In this document: positions 19,682 to 27,133 of the stretch, one piece after another | Numbering within the stretch: the first letter of the stretch is position 1 | How the letters are laid out: each line of letters begins with the position of its first letter | Assembly: GCA_018058095.1 (NCBI GenBank) | Contig: JAGPCO010000015.1 | Coordinates: 50,260 to 82,440 of the forward strand | Source: Kofleriaceae bacterium | Lineage (GTDB): Bacteria > Myxococcota_A > Polyangia > Haliangiales > Haliangiaceae | Direction of reading: 5' to 3' | Length of the DNA stretch: 32,181 nt | Position numbers and translations under genes: made by a program | Notes under the pieces: generated by a model | The model's input: only the letters and a program-made list of their open reading frames with translations | Told to the model about the DNA's origin: nothing | Database searches by the model: none

Positions 19682-19709
19682 GATGGGGAGGCCAGGCGGC
19701 CTCCCCATC
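19682..19709 (+). terminator. Strong terminator hairpin of the TolQ-TolR-HEAT operon
   Basis: GATGGGGAGGCC (19682-19693) pairs perfectly over 12 bp with GGCCTCCCCATC (19698-19709), with an AGGC loop and a GTCGTTTC tail. It starts 26 bp after the lipoprotein stop codon and lies before the convergent tRNA-Pro gene, so it could stop transcription from both sides. Confidence 0.75.
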
Positions 19710-19742
19710 GTCGTTTCGGCGGGCCCGAAGGCCTCGTCGTCG

Positions 19743-19816
19743 TCGGGGCGAGAGGATTCGAACCTCCGACACCCTGGTCCCAAACCAGGTGCGCTACCAG
19801 GCTGCGCTACGCCCCG
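19743..19816 (-). tRNA. tRNA-Pro (anticodon UGG)
   Basis: On the minus strand the 5' acceptor strand CGGGGCG (19816-19810) pairs with CGCCCCG (19750-19744), with discriminator A at 19743. The anticodon arm is CCTGG-TTTGGGA-CCAGG, giving anticodon TGG. The T arm contains GGTTCGAATCC. The 3' CCA is not encoded, so it must be added after transcription. The length is 74 nt. Confidence 0.96.
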
Positions 19817-19948
19817 TGCCCGACGGTGGTACCCGGAATGGGCGGGCGCCGCAAGGGCGAAGCGGCGCTCGGCGGCGGCCGCCGGCCGGGCCGCCGCATC
19901 GGCCCCGGCTTGTCGGCCCGCGGCGGCTGCGGCACAGTGCGGCCGTCA

Positions 19949-20022
19949 GCGCCCATAGCTCAGCTGGATAGAGCACCGGCCTTCTAAGCCGGCGGTCCCA
20001 GGTTCGACTCCTGGTGGGCGCG
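19949..20022 (+). tRNA. tRNA-Arg (anticodon UCU)
   Basis: The acceptor strands GCGCCCA (19949-19955) and TGGGCGC (20015-20021) pair fully, with discriminator G at 20022. The anticodon arm CCGGC-CTTCTAA-GCCGG gives anticodon TCT. The D arm TAGCTCAGCTGGATAGAGC and the T arm GGTTCGACTCC are standard. CCA is not encoded. A repeat array begins about 23 bp downstream. Confidence 0.96.
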
Positions 20023-20045
20023 CAGCAGACCTCGCGGCCCGGCCC

Positions 20046-20339
20046 GAAAAGGTCCGGCCCGAAAAGGTCGGCCACGCAGAGAAAAGGTCCTACCTCGAGA
20101 AAAGGTCCACCTGAAAAGGTCGTGAAGACCCTCGAAAAGGTCCCCTCGAAAAGGTCGCCCCACCTGAAAAGGTCCCCACCTGAAAAGGTCGTGAAGACGT
20201 GAGCAGGGGATGGGTCGCGGAGTGGGGCGTTATGTAAACCGGCGAGATGGCTTGGGCCCACCTGAAAAGGTCGTGAAGACGTGAACAGGGGATGGGTCGC
20301 GGAGTGGGGCGTTATGTAAACTGCCCACCTGAAAAGGTC
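20046..20339. repeat. Array of 11 GAAAAGGTC repeats
   Basis: Eleven exact copies of GAAAAGGTC start at 20046, 20061, 20081, 20099, 20113, 20134, 20148, 20166, 20182, 20264 and 20331, all in one orientation with irregular spacers of 5-73 bp. Five (20113, 20166, 20182, 20264, 20331) sit in ACCTGAAAAGGT, which can fold as ACCT-GAAA-AGGT with a GNRA-type loop. Irregular spacing and the short unit exclude a CRISPR array. I see no supported gene here: the open frames on both strands are only the repeat read in frame. Confidence 0.9.
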
Positions 20340-20405
20340 GTGAAGACGTGAACAGGGGATGGGTCGCGGAGTGGGGCGTTATGTAAACCGGCGAGATGGC
20401 TTGGG
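20175..20405. repeat. Three tandem copies of an ~82-bp repeat
   Basis: The copies run 20175-20256 (82 bp), 20257-20323 (67 bp) and 20324-20405 (82 bp). Each starts CCCACCTGAAAAGGTCGTGA and continues through GGGGATGGGTCGCGGAGTGG to GCGTTATGTAAAC. The middle copy lacks the final CGGCGAGATGGCTTGGG-type segment. The first has GTGAGCAGG where the other two have GTGAACAGG, so the copies are nearly identical and recent. The period is not a multiple of three, which argues against a coding repeat. Confidence 0.9.
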
Positions 20406-20411
20406 CCGGGT

Positions 20412-20467
20412 GTCCGGTGCGGACGGGGGCCGGGCGGTTTCGGACGGGGACGTCCGGTGGGCCGGAC
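20412..20467. repeat. Cluster of GTCCG/CGGAC hairpins upstream of the transposase
   Basis: Three short palindromes occur in 56 bp: GTCCG-GTG-CGGAC (20412-20424), CGGACG-GGGA-CGTCCG (20441-20456) and GTCCGG-TGGG-CCGGAC (20452-20467). The last two overlap and exclude each other. Small hairpins like these are the form of site that REP-associated HUH transposases recognise in single-stranded DNA; that these are its sites is inferred from position only. Confidence 0.6.
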
Positions 20468-20536
20468 AGCTGGGTTGGCAAGTGGCGGGAATGAGGGGAA
20501 AGGTTGGTTGGCGCGGGATGTGCTGCGACGGGGGGT

Positions 20537-21556
20537 ATGGCGACAGCGCGGCAGAAGGAGACGGGCAAGGGTGGGGTGGTGCGGCGGATCCGGTATCTGC
20601 CGCTGGAGACGACGATGCCGGAGGGTGGGCCGGGGGGGCTGGTGGAGGTGACGATCAGGACGATCGCGGCGATGCTGCTGTGCCGGCCGTCGGAGCGGCT
20701 CAATCAGAGGATCTTGGGGGTGATGGGGCGGGCGCTGGCGCTGTACCCGGTGGCGCTGCACGCCTTCGTCTTCATGTCGAACCACTGGCACGCGCTGCTG
20801 ACGACGCCGGATGGCGAGACGCTGGCGCGGTTCGTTCAGCACGTGAACAGCAACGTCGCCAAGGCGATCAAGGAGGAGACGGGCTGGACGGGCAGGGTGT
20901 GGCAGCGGCGAGCGGCGAACATCGCGGTGCTCGACGACGACGCGGCGGAGGACCGGCTGCGCTACGTGCTGGCGCACGGGGTGAAGGAGGGACTGGTCGA
21001 GCGATCGGAGGACTGGCCGGGCGTGAACTGCGTGAGCGCGCTGCTCGGGCGCGAGCGGCTGGTGGGGCGGTGGGCGACGAAGAAGGGGCGCAAGCGGACG
21101 GTGGAGACGTACTTCATCGACCTGGCGCCGCTGCCGGGCTGGCGCGTGCTGCGCGAGGAGCAGCGGCTGCACCGGGTCCGGCGTTTGCTGGCCGGCATCC
21201 AGCGTGACGCGGCGGCGGCGCGTGGCGAGGTGCCGGCGCTCGGGCGGGCCGGGGTGCTGGCGCAGGATCCGCTCGACCGGCCGACGCGCAGCAAACACGG
21301 CGCGGCGCCGCCGTGCCACACGACGGAGCGGGGCCGGCGCGACGCGTTCAAGGCTGGCCGCGAGTACCTGTGCGCGGCGTTCGCGGCGGCGCGCGAGCGG
21401 CGGTGGCGGCGCGAGCACGAGGCGCCGGCCTTCCCGGCTGGCTGCTTCCCGAGCCCGCCGCGCTTCGTTGCGCCGATCGACCCGGCGGTGGTCGCCGCCC
21501 GCCGCGCCCGCGTGCTGGCGGCGCACCAGCGGACGCGGTGGCAACCCACGGCGTGA
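20537..21556 (+). CDS. REP-associated tyrosine transposase (HUH/Y1 family, IS200-like)
   Basis: This 339-residue DNA nuclease is of the Y1-transposase fold. The HUH metal site is HAFVFMSNHWHALLTTP (His83, His85), matching the 'MPNHxHLL' signature of RAYT proteins. A conserved helix LRYVLAHGVKEGLVERSEDWPGV follows (139-162), in which Tyr143 is the likely DNA-attacking tyrosine and the final DWP motif is typical. The segment RFVQHVNSNVAKAIKEETGWTGRVWQRR corresponds to the family's 'Y...FN......GxVWQ' block. A C-terminal extension of about 170 residues, rich in Arg, is longer than in compact RAYTs and may bind DNA. The ATG at 20537 follows a G-rich ribosome-binding site; an earlier in-frame ATG at 20504 is possible. 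The adjacent repeat array and hairpins are its likely substrates. Confidence 0.85.
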   Translation: MATARQKETGKGGVVRRIRYLPLETTMPEGGPGGLVEVTIRTIAAMLLCRPSERLNQRILGVMGRALALYPVALHAFVFMSNHWHALLTTPDGETLARFVQHVNSNVAKAIKEETGWTGRVWQRRAANIAVLDDDAAEDRLRYVLAHGVKEGLVERSEDWPGVNCVSALLGRERLVGRWATKKGRKRTVETYFIDLAPLPGWRVLREEQRLHRVRRLLAGIQRDAAAARGEVPALGRAGVLAQDPLDRPTRSKHGAAPPCHTTERGRRDAFKAGREYLCAAFAAARERRWRREHEAPAFPAGCFPSPPRFVAPIDPAVVAARRARVLAAHQRTRWQPTA

Positions 21557-21637
21557 GCAGCGGCGCACGGCGTCAGGCCCGCGTCGGGTTCGTCCGGCAA
21601 GCCTGCGAAGCGGCGTCGTCAGGACCTGGTCAGGCGG

Positions 21638-21751
21638 TCACCGGCGGGCCGTGGGCCACCAGTCGTCGACGATGAGGGCGCCCGGGCTGATGAAGCGCAG
21701 GAGCTTGCGCGCCAGGGCGTCGTCGGCCCGGGCCGACCGCAGCTGCCCCGA
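21638..21751 (-). pseudogene. Possible istB (IS21 helper ATPase) fragment
   Basis: On the minus strand a 37-codon stretch reads QLRSARADDALARKLLRFI then SPGALIVDDWWPTARR before a stop. This resembles the region around the Walker B motif of IstB (small residues, Leu/Arg helix, then LIxDD). The start and the rest of the ATPase are missing, and no IS21 partner gene is near. The surrounding 221-bp gap (21557-21777) holds nothing else I can support. Weak, short similarity only. Confidence 0.25.
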
Positions 21752-21777
21752 GCATGCCCATCCCCCCACCCACCTCG

Positions 21778-23466
21778 CTACCGGGTCAACCTGCCGTCGG
21801 CGCTGACGTAGCCACCACTCGCACCCACCGCCAGATCGGCCGGGCCGACGCCGCCCAGCGCGGGCAGCGGGATCTTGCGCAGGAAGCCATCGGCCGCGTA
21901 CACCGCGCGCTCGGCCGCGAACGACACCAGGTCCTCGAACTGCTCGTCGTCGAACACGTTGCCGCCGGTCACGCCGTCCGACAGGAAGTCGACGTCGACC
22001 GCGGGTGTGCCCACCACCAGCGTCAGCCGGTCCCCGGCCTGAGCCAACGCGAGATCGAGGCGTCCGTTGATGGCGATCTTGGTGACGACCTCGCCCCCGT
22101 TGCGGAAGGTGGCGATGAGGTCGGGCACGATCAGCTCGACCTTGCCGTCACCGCGGTGGGCCGACACCATCGGCGCCTGCAGCGGCTCGATGTCGACGCC
22201 GTCGAACAGCACGCCGATCTGGCCGTAGTCGCCGCCGCCGAGATCGAGCGAGTAGGTCATCGCGCCGGCGGCCCACGCCCCGGCCAGGAGGCCGTTGAGG
22301 AAGTCGTCGGCGATCGCCAGCGCGAAGCCGTCGTCGGTCGCCAGCTCCGGCATGCTGTTGCGGACCACGGCGATGCCGGGCGAGCGCTCGCTGCCGGCCA
22401 CGGTGACCGCCGCGTTCATCTGCAGGCGCACGCCGGCGTCGTCGATCGCCACCACGCTGGGCGTCATCGCCAGGTCGACGGCGTGGCCGGCCAGCGTGAA
22501 CTGCCGCTCGCTGGCGGCGCCCTCGAGCGCGGTCGCGACCTTCGGCAGCAGGTACCGCTCGGTGACCCAGCCCAGCACCGGGCCGAGCGCGCTGTCGAGG
22601 TTGAGCAGGTTGACCACGTCGCCCGGGACCCCGCCGAGCTCGAGGTCGAGCCCGGTCATGGTCACGTTCCGGTTGGGTAGCGTGACCGACAGCCGCTGGC
22701 CGGCGATGCCGATGGCCATGTCGCCGCTCAGGGCCAGGCGATCGAGGTGGATGGTGACGTCGCGCATCCCGTCGACGCAGGCCGCCGCGTACTCGAGGTG
22801 CAGGGTGGCGTCGATCCCGGTCAGCTCGGCCGACAGCGACAGCGCGCCGCGGCGCGGGAACAGGTCGACCGCGGCGCCGTCGACGTCGAGCGAGCTGACC
22901 CAGACCCGGCCGAACAGGCAATCGCCCGGGCCCGACCAGCCGGCGTCGACCGCCGGTCCGAACCCGGCCATGAACGCGGTCAGGTCGCCGTCCTGGGCGA
23001 AGGCCTGGGCGCCAGCGGCGATGGCCGCCAGCGCGTCGTCGGAGACCGAGGTGGCCAGGGCGTCGGTGACCGGCCGGCCCAGCGGCGACAGCGGGCCGGT
23101 CAGCACCGAGCGCGTCTCCGTCGTCTCGTTGCCGCCGCGGTCCTTGGCGCTGACCACCAGCAGGTTGATCCCGGGCTGCACCGGCACGTCGACCCGGAAC
23201 GCGCCGACGCCGTCGACCTCGGCGCGCACGCCGTTGACGGTCACCCGGTCGAGGCCGGTCTCCGCGTCGCTGGCGCGCCCCATGACGGTGACCATCGGCA
23301 GGTCACCCACCATCTGGGCCCGCTCCGGGGACGTCACCTCGACCACCGGCGGCTCGGGATCGGTCGGCCCGTCGGGTCCGAATAGCTGATCGGCGCAGCC
23401 GGCGCTGGTCAGCGAGAGGGAGCCAAGCGTTGCCAGGGCCAGGAGCTGAACGTGGGGGTGGCGCAT
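21778..23466 (-). CDS. Lipoprotein with Ig-like domain and BPI-like body
   Basis: This 562-residue lipoprotein has a signal peptide ending LTSAGC (Cys24). An Ig-like/glucodextranase-type domain follows (about 40-120: VEVTSPERAQMVG to NLLVVSAKDRGGNETTETRSV), of the kind used as a spacer on surface proteins. The rest (about 125-562) is beta-rich with alternating hydrophobic residues. It shows a repeated pattern of amphipathic strands around a helical middle (VVNLLNLDSALGPVLGWVTERYLLPKVATALEG). The C-terminal half (VRNSMPELATDDGFALAIADDFLNGLLAGAWAAG) recalls the tubular lipid-binding BPI/LBP/CETP fold. That fold call is my reading and needs a structure prediction. The ATG at 23466 follows GAGGAG. 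The upstream gene overlaps it by 58 bp, so it is the last gene of the operon. Confidence 0.7.
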   Translation of the reverse strand: MRHPHVQLLALATLGSLSLTSAGCADQLFGPDGPTDPEPPVVEVTSPERAQMVGDLPMVTVMGRASDAETGLDRVTVNGVRAEVDGVGAFRVDVPVQPGINLLVVSAKDRGGNETTETRSVLTGPLSPLGRPVTDALATSVSDDALAAIAAGAQAFAQDGDLTAFMAGFGPAVDAGWSGPGDCLFGRVWVSSLDVDGAAVDLFPRRGALSLSAELTGIDATLHLEYAAACVDGMRDVTIHLDRLALSGDMAIGIAGQRLSVTLPNRNVTMTGLDLELGGVPGDVVNLLNLDSALGPVLGWVTERYLLPKVATALEGAASERQFTLAGHAVDLAMTPSVVAIDDAGVRLQMNAAVTVAGSERSPGIAVVRNSMPELATDDGFALAIADDFLNGLLAGAWAAGAMTYSLDLGGGDYGQIGVLFDGVDIEPLQAPMVSAHRGDGKVELIVPDLIATFRNGGEVVTKIAINGRLDLALAQAGDRLTLVVGTPAVDVDFLSDGVTGGNVFDDEQFEDLVSFAAERAVYAADGFLRKIPLPALGGVGPADLAVGASGGYVSADGRLTR

Positions 23467-24011
23467 GCGGTGTCTCCTCGGTGCGCCAGGTTGAGCAAGA
23501 AGGAGGCCACGCCCGCGGTCCACCGCCGCTCCGGCCAGGTCGACGAGATCTGCCAGCGGGTCTCCGCCTGGTTGACCCATGAAAACCGGGTCTTGGCGTC
23601 GCCGACCTGGACCACCAGGGGCCCGTCACCAGCGCTGAGCGGCGCCGTCGCCAGGGCGGCGATGGCTACTCGACCTGACCCCGGCGGATCGGCGACCAGC
23701 TTGAGCTCGACCTGCCGCAGCGGCCTGCGAATACCTCCCTGGACGACCGCGATTCCGGCCAGGGCACGCGCCCCGATCAAGTCGCGAAGTGCCGAGGATC
23801 GTTTGGCTCTTCCCAGGGCGTCGAGTTCGGCCGCGAAGGCCTGCGCCTCGCGCTCGTTACCCGGCTGGTAGCTGACCAGGAGGGCCATCGAGCAGGGCTC
23901 GAGCTGGGCCACCACCGTGCGATTCGCTGGATCGGGGTGCGCCGAGGCGGCTACCGGAGTGGCCAGCACGCTGGCGCCAGCGGCCACCATCAGGTGACGG
24001 CGCCAGCTCAC
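23409..24011 (-). CDS. Small exported protein of unknown family
   Basis: This 200-residue protein starts at a GTG (24011) that overlaps the metallohydrolase stop (GTGA). The N-terminus VSWRRHLMVAAGASVLATPVAASAHPD is a standard signal peptide with an AxA cleavage site near residue 24. The mature part mixes helices (EAQAFAAELDALGRAKRSSALRDLIGARAL) with a beta-rich half (RQVELKLVADPPGSGRVAIAALATA and DGPLVVQVGDAKTRFSW). I recognise no family. Its 3' end overlaps the BPI-like lipoprotein's start by 58 bp, an unusually long overlap that may help translation re-initiate. A different, longer frame on the same strand is open upstream, but it runs inside the metallohydrolase gene. Probably periplasmic and part of the same envelope system. 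Confidence 0.65.
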   Translation of the reverse strand: MSWRRHLMVAAGASVLATPVAASAHPDPANRTVVAQLEPCSMALLVSYQPGNEREAQAFAAELDALGRAKRSSALRDLIGARALAGIAVVQGGIRRPLRQVELKLVADPPGSGRVAIAALATAPLSAGDGPLVVQVGDAKTRFSWVNQAETRWQISSTWPERRWTAGVASFLLNLAHRGDTACATPTFSSWPWQRLAPSR

Positions 24012-27000
24012 AGGCCCACCCCAGGCAGGCGCGAGAACGCGTCCCGCACATCCGGCACCACACCGGGCTCCTGCGTCGGCGCCTGGCGCGCGGCACGATC
24101 TGGCAGCGGCGGGCGCGGCGGAGTCCACCCGCCGCCGTCGACGTCGACCCAGATCGGGCTGGTGAACGCCAGCGGCGTCACCCGCAGGGTCTTGCTCGGC
24201 TGCAGCGCCCCCGTCGGCGCCAGGCCCGACAGGTCGAAGCCGGCGCCGAGGGCCTTGATGACCACGGTGGCGTCGAGCCCCTCGAACTCGCGCGGGGTCA
24301 CGATCGGGAACATGCTGCGGTCGCCGCTGACCTCGGCCACCAGCCAGGCGTCGTCGGCCAGGCTGAGGTCGAACGTCTCGGTCACGTCGAGCGGCGCCCC
24401 GCTGGTCGGCGGCAGGGCGCGCTGGCCGACGGCGACGCCACCGTTCGACCACAGCGTGAGCCGCGTCGGCGCGGCCCAGGCCGGGGCGCGGACCCGGACC
24501 CGGACGCTGACGGTGCCGCTGACCCGGACCTCGTCGCCGATCATCGCGTCGTCGACGAACAGCTCGACCAGGGGCCCGTTGGTGGAGATCGTGCGGCGGG
24601 TGCGGATGGCGTCGACCAGGTCCTGCCGGGTGAAGCCGCCGACGCGGTCGCGGTCGGGGCCGACGTAGATCATCGTCCGCGCGTAGCCGGCCTCGTGGTC
24701 GGCGCCGTGGCTGTCCGAGCTGCCCATGGCCGCCGTGCGCTGGCCGCGATCGAGCAGGGTGAACCAGGTCTCGACCGTGCCGGGGAAGGTTGGCCGACCG
24801 TCGGGGCCGCGCACGATCTCGCCTGGGACCGGCTGTGGGTCGGGGAACGGACCGGGCGGCAGCGGATCGGGCGCGCGGTAGCTGTGCACCTCGAACAGGT
24901 GCTTGCCGGTGATGAGCTCGATCGCGTCGAAGTCGTACGAGAACGCCGACGGCTGGAACTCGTCGCCGTACGGCGCGAACACCGCGCGCAGCCCGCTCGG
25001 CACGTACGGATCGCCGGTCTCGGCGTCGACGAAGAACTGGGCGAAGTAGCCGAGGATCTGCTGGCGCGGGTGGTTGACCTGCACGATCGTCGTGGCCGGG
25101 TCCTCGCCCAGGCTGCGCAGCTGCGTGAACAGGTCGGCCGGGCCGATCCGCGACCAGGTGAACTCGCCACCGCGGGTCGAGCCGGGGTCGACCCGCAGCG
25201 GGTAGGCGTTGAAGTGGCCCATCTCGAACGTGGTCAGCTCGACGCCGACCACGCCGGTCAGCCACTCGGTCAGGCCGGCGGCGTCGATGGCCGGCTGGTA
25301 GTCGACCACGTTGTTGTGCTCGGTCGCGACCGCGACCTCCAGCCCCTCGGCGGCGCAGTGGGTCACCCGCGTCGCCAGCGGCATGCCGGAGTCGGTCGAC
25401 GCGACCGAGTGCAGGTGAACGTCGGCGCCGACCCAGCCGACGCTGTCGACGGCGCGGACCAGGCGGATCTCGCGCGTCGTGGTGGTGCCGGCGGCCAGGT
25501 CGATCGGCTGCCGGTACAGGTCGTACTCGGGCCCGCGCGACACCACCAGGTCGTACTCGCCGGGCCGGGCGTGGATGAGGAGCCGTCCGTCGGCGCTGTA
25601 GTACGCGTCCTCGACGTACTCGTCGGAGTCGGGGTCGAACGCGGTCGGGCGGATGGCCTCACCCAGGCCGAGCGAGTACAGGAAGTCGCGCGGGTCGCGC
25701 CCGGCGTCGGCCGGGTCGCGGCGGGCCAGCAGCGAGGCCTTGGCCGGGGCCGGTCGACCGTCGGGATCGAGGATGAGCAGGGCCAGGGTGGCGGCCGGAT
25801 CGAGCTGGATCAGCCGCGACGTGGTGACGCCGACGGTGATGCTCAGCGGCTCCTCCGGCGCGCGCGGGCGGCTGTCGTCGACGATCTGGTAGCGGTAGGC
25901 CCCGGCCGGCAGCTGGGCCCGGAAGTTGCCGTCGGCGTCGCTGTCGAGCTGGGTCACGTAGCCGTCCTGGTTCGACACCACGATGCTGGTCTGGACCGGG
26001 CTCTGGGCCCGGCCGTCGACGACCCGCCCGGCGAAGGTCCCGGTCGCGACGCCGCGGTCGGCGTAGATGGCGTCGGTGATCGAGGCGACGTCGCCGCGGC
26101 CGACGTAGAAGTGCGAGGTGAAGGTGAAGCGCTCGCCTTCCTGCAGGATGGCGGGTGGGTTGGCCGTGAACACGCCGATCACCGCCGCGTAGTTGAAGGC
26201 CAGGAGCAGGCTGGTCGGCGTGACCGGCTGCGGCGCGTAGCGGCTGGCGAACGCGCTGACGTAGTTCGACGCCTCGGGCGGCACCGCGAAGCCGTACGAC
26301 ACGCCGCGGCCGCGGCTGGCGATGAACTCGCCGACCAGCCCCGGGAAGGCCGGGAAGCCGCCGGCGGTGGTGTAGGCCTCCTCCAGGGTGAAGCGGACGT
26401 CGAACCCGGCCGGGCCCGGCACGAACAGCTTCTGTTCGCCGCCGAGCAGGAGCAGGTGCCCCATCGGCACCGACAGCTGCAGGTTCTCGATGCCGGGGAT
26501 GTCGAGGCCGAGCGCCGGCAGGTCGGGTGGTGACACGAACGGCAGCGGGTGGGCCCCGGAGCCGGGTGGGTTGATGATCGAGGTGCGCAGCTCGACGTGG
26601 CGCTCGCCCGGCGCCAGCGAGTAGACCTGCTCGAACTCGAGCGAGGCCGGGTAGAGCAGGCCGCTCACCAGCAGGCCGGCCAGCTGCAGCAGGTCGGAGC
26701 CGCGGCCGCGCACCGTGACCTCGGCCGGGCCACCGTCGCTGCCATCGCGGGTGACCCGCACGTCGTCGGGCTCGATCACCTCGAACATGAAGGCCGGGAC
26801 GATCTCGGCGACCTGGTCGTTACCGGCGGTGCCGCCGGCGCCGCCGGGGCGGACCAGGTCGGCGTCGACCAGGGTCCCGCCGTACAGCGTGTTGACCCGG
26901 CCCGGGCCCTTGTCGTGGATGACGATGCGGACCTGGTCGTTCTCGAGCAGGTAGTCGCCGATCTGGCCGATGGCCTTGGGCCCGCCGATGAGGTGCGCGC

Positions 27001-27133
27001 TGGCGGCGATGCGCTGGGCCCGCGCTCGCGGCGCCGGCCCGTCACACCCGACGCCGGTCGCCAGCACCAGCCCGACCAGGAACAGCACGTGCCACGGCCG
27101 CGGCGGCGCGTGCGCTGCCCCCCGCGCCGTCAC
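24008..27133 (-). CDS. CehA/McbA-family PHP metallohydrolase lipoprotein
   Basis: This 1041-residue lipoprotein has a signal segment HVLFLVGLVLATGVGC (lipobox Cys30). The N-terminal half is beta-rich, with a carboxypeptidase-regulatory-like domain near 375-450 (FAGRVVDGRAQSPVQTSIVV to LPAGAYRYQIVDDSRP). The PHP hydrolase domain begins at VGWVGADVHLHSVASTDSG (about 567-585), with metal-ligand motifs DVHLHS, VATEHNN (about 601-607), a TFEMGHFNAYPL block and SSDSHGADHEAGY (about 800-815). This motif order is that of CehA/McbA-type hydrolases. Named members cleave carbamates such as carbaryl, but most are uncharacterised phosphoesterase-like enzymes. The GTG at 27133 overlaps the porin stop (GTGA). 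It probably acts at the cell surface or in the periplasm on a substrate delivered by the porin. Confidence 0.85.
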   Translation of the reverse strand: MTARGAAHAPPRPWHVLFLVGLVLATGVGCDGPAPRARAQRIAASAHLIGGPKAIGQIGDYLLENDQVRIVIHDKGPGRVNTLYGGTLVDADLVRPGGAGGTAGNDQVAEIVPAFMFEVIEPDDVRVTRDGSDGGPAEVTVRGRGSDLLQLAGLLVSGLLYPASLEFEQVYSLAPGERHVELRTSIINPPGSGAHPLPFVSPPDLPALGLDIPGIENLQLSVPMGHLLLLGGEQKLFVPGPAGFDVRFTLEEAYTTAGGFPAFPGLVGEFIASRGRGVSYGFAVPPEASNYVSAFASRYAPQPVTPTSLLLAFNYAAVIGVFTANPPAILQEGERFTFTSHFYVGRGDVASITDAIYADRGVATGTFAGRVVDGRAQSPVQTSIVVSNQDGYVTQLDSDADGNFRAQLPAGAYRYQIVDDSRPRAPEEPLSITVGVTTSRLIQLDPAATLALLILDPDGRPAPAKASLLARRDPADAGRDPRDFLYSLGLGEAIRPTAFDPDSDEYVEDAYYSADGRLLIHARPGEYDLVVSRGPEYDLYRQPIDLAAGTTTTREIRLVRAVDSVGWVGADVHLHSVASTDSGMPLATRVTHCAAEGLEVAVATEHNNVVDYQPAIDAAGLTEWLTGVVGVELTTFEMGHFNAYPLRVDPGSTRGGEFTWSRIGPADLFTQLRSLGEDPATTIVQVNHPRQQILGYFAQFFVDAETGDPYVPSGLRAVFAPYGDEFQPSAFSYDFDAIELITGKHLFEVHSYRAPDPLPPGPFPDPQPVPGEIVRGPDGRPTFPGTVETWFTLLDRGQRTAAMGSSDSHGADHEAGYARTMIYVGPDRDRVGGFTRQDLVDAIRTRRTISTNGPLVELFVDDAMIGDEVRVSGTVSVRVRVRAPAWAAPTRLTLWSNGGVAVGQRALPPTSGAPLDVTETFDLSLADDAWLVAEVSGDRSMFPIVTPREFEGLDATVVIKALGAGFDLSGLAPTGALQPSKTLRVTPLAFTSPIWVDVDGGGWTPPRPPLPDRAARQAPTQEPGVVPDVRDAFSRLPGVGL

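Noticed and set aside
20014-20202. Small Lys/Pro-rich protein on the plus strand across the GAAAAGGTC array
   Set aside because: It is only the repeat read in frame, begins within the tRNA-Arg gene and has no recognisable domain.
20175-20405. CRISPR array
   Set aside because: Copies are 67-82 bp, directly adjacent without unique spacers, and there are no cas genes nearby.
20312-21568. Long minus-strand open frame over the transposase and repeats
   Set aside because: It is antisense to a well-supported HUH transposase and is Arg/Pro/Leu-rich as expected for a high-GC shadow frame.
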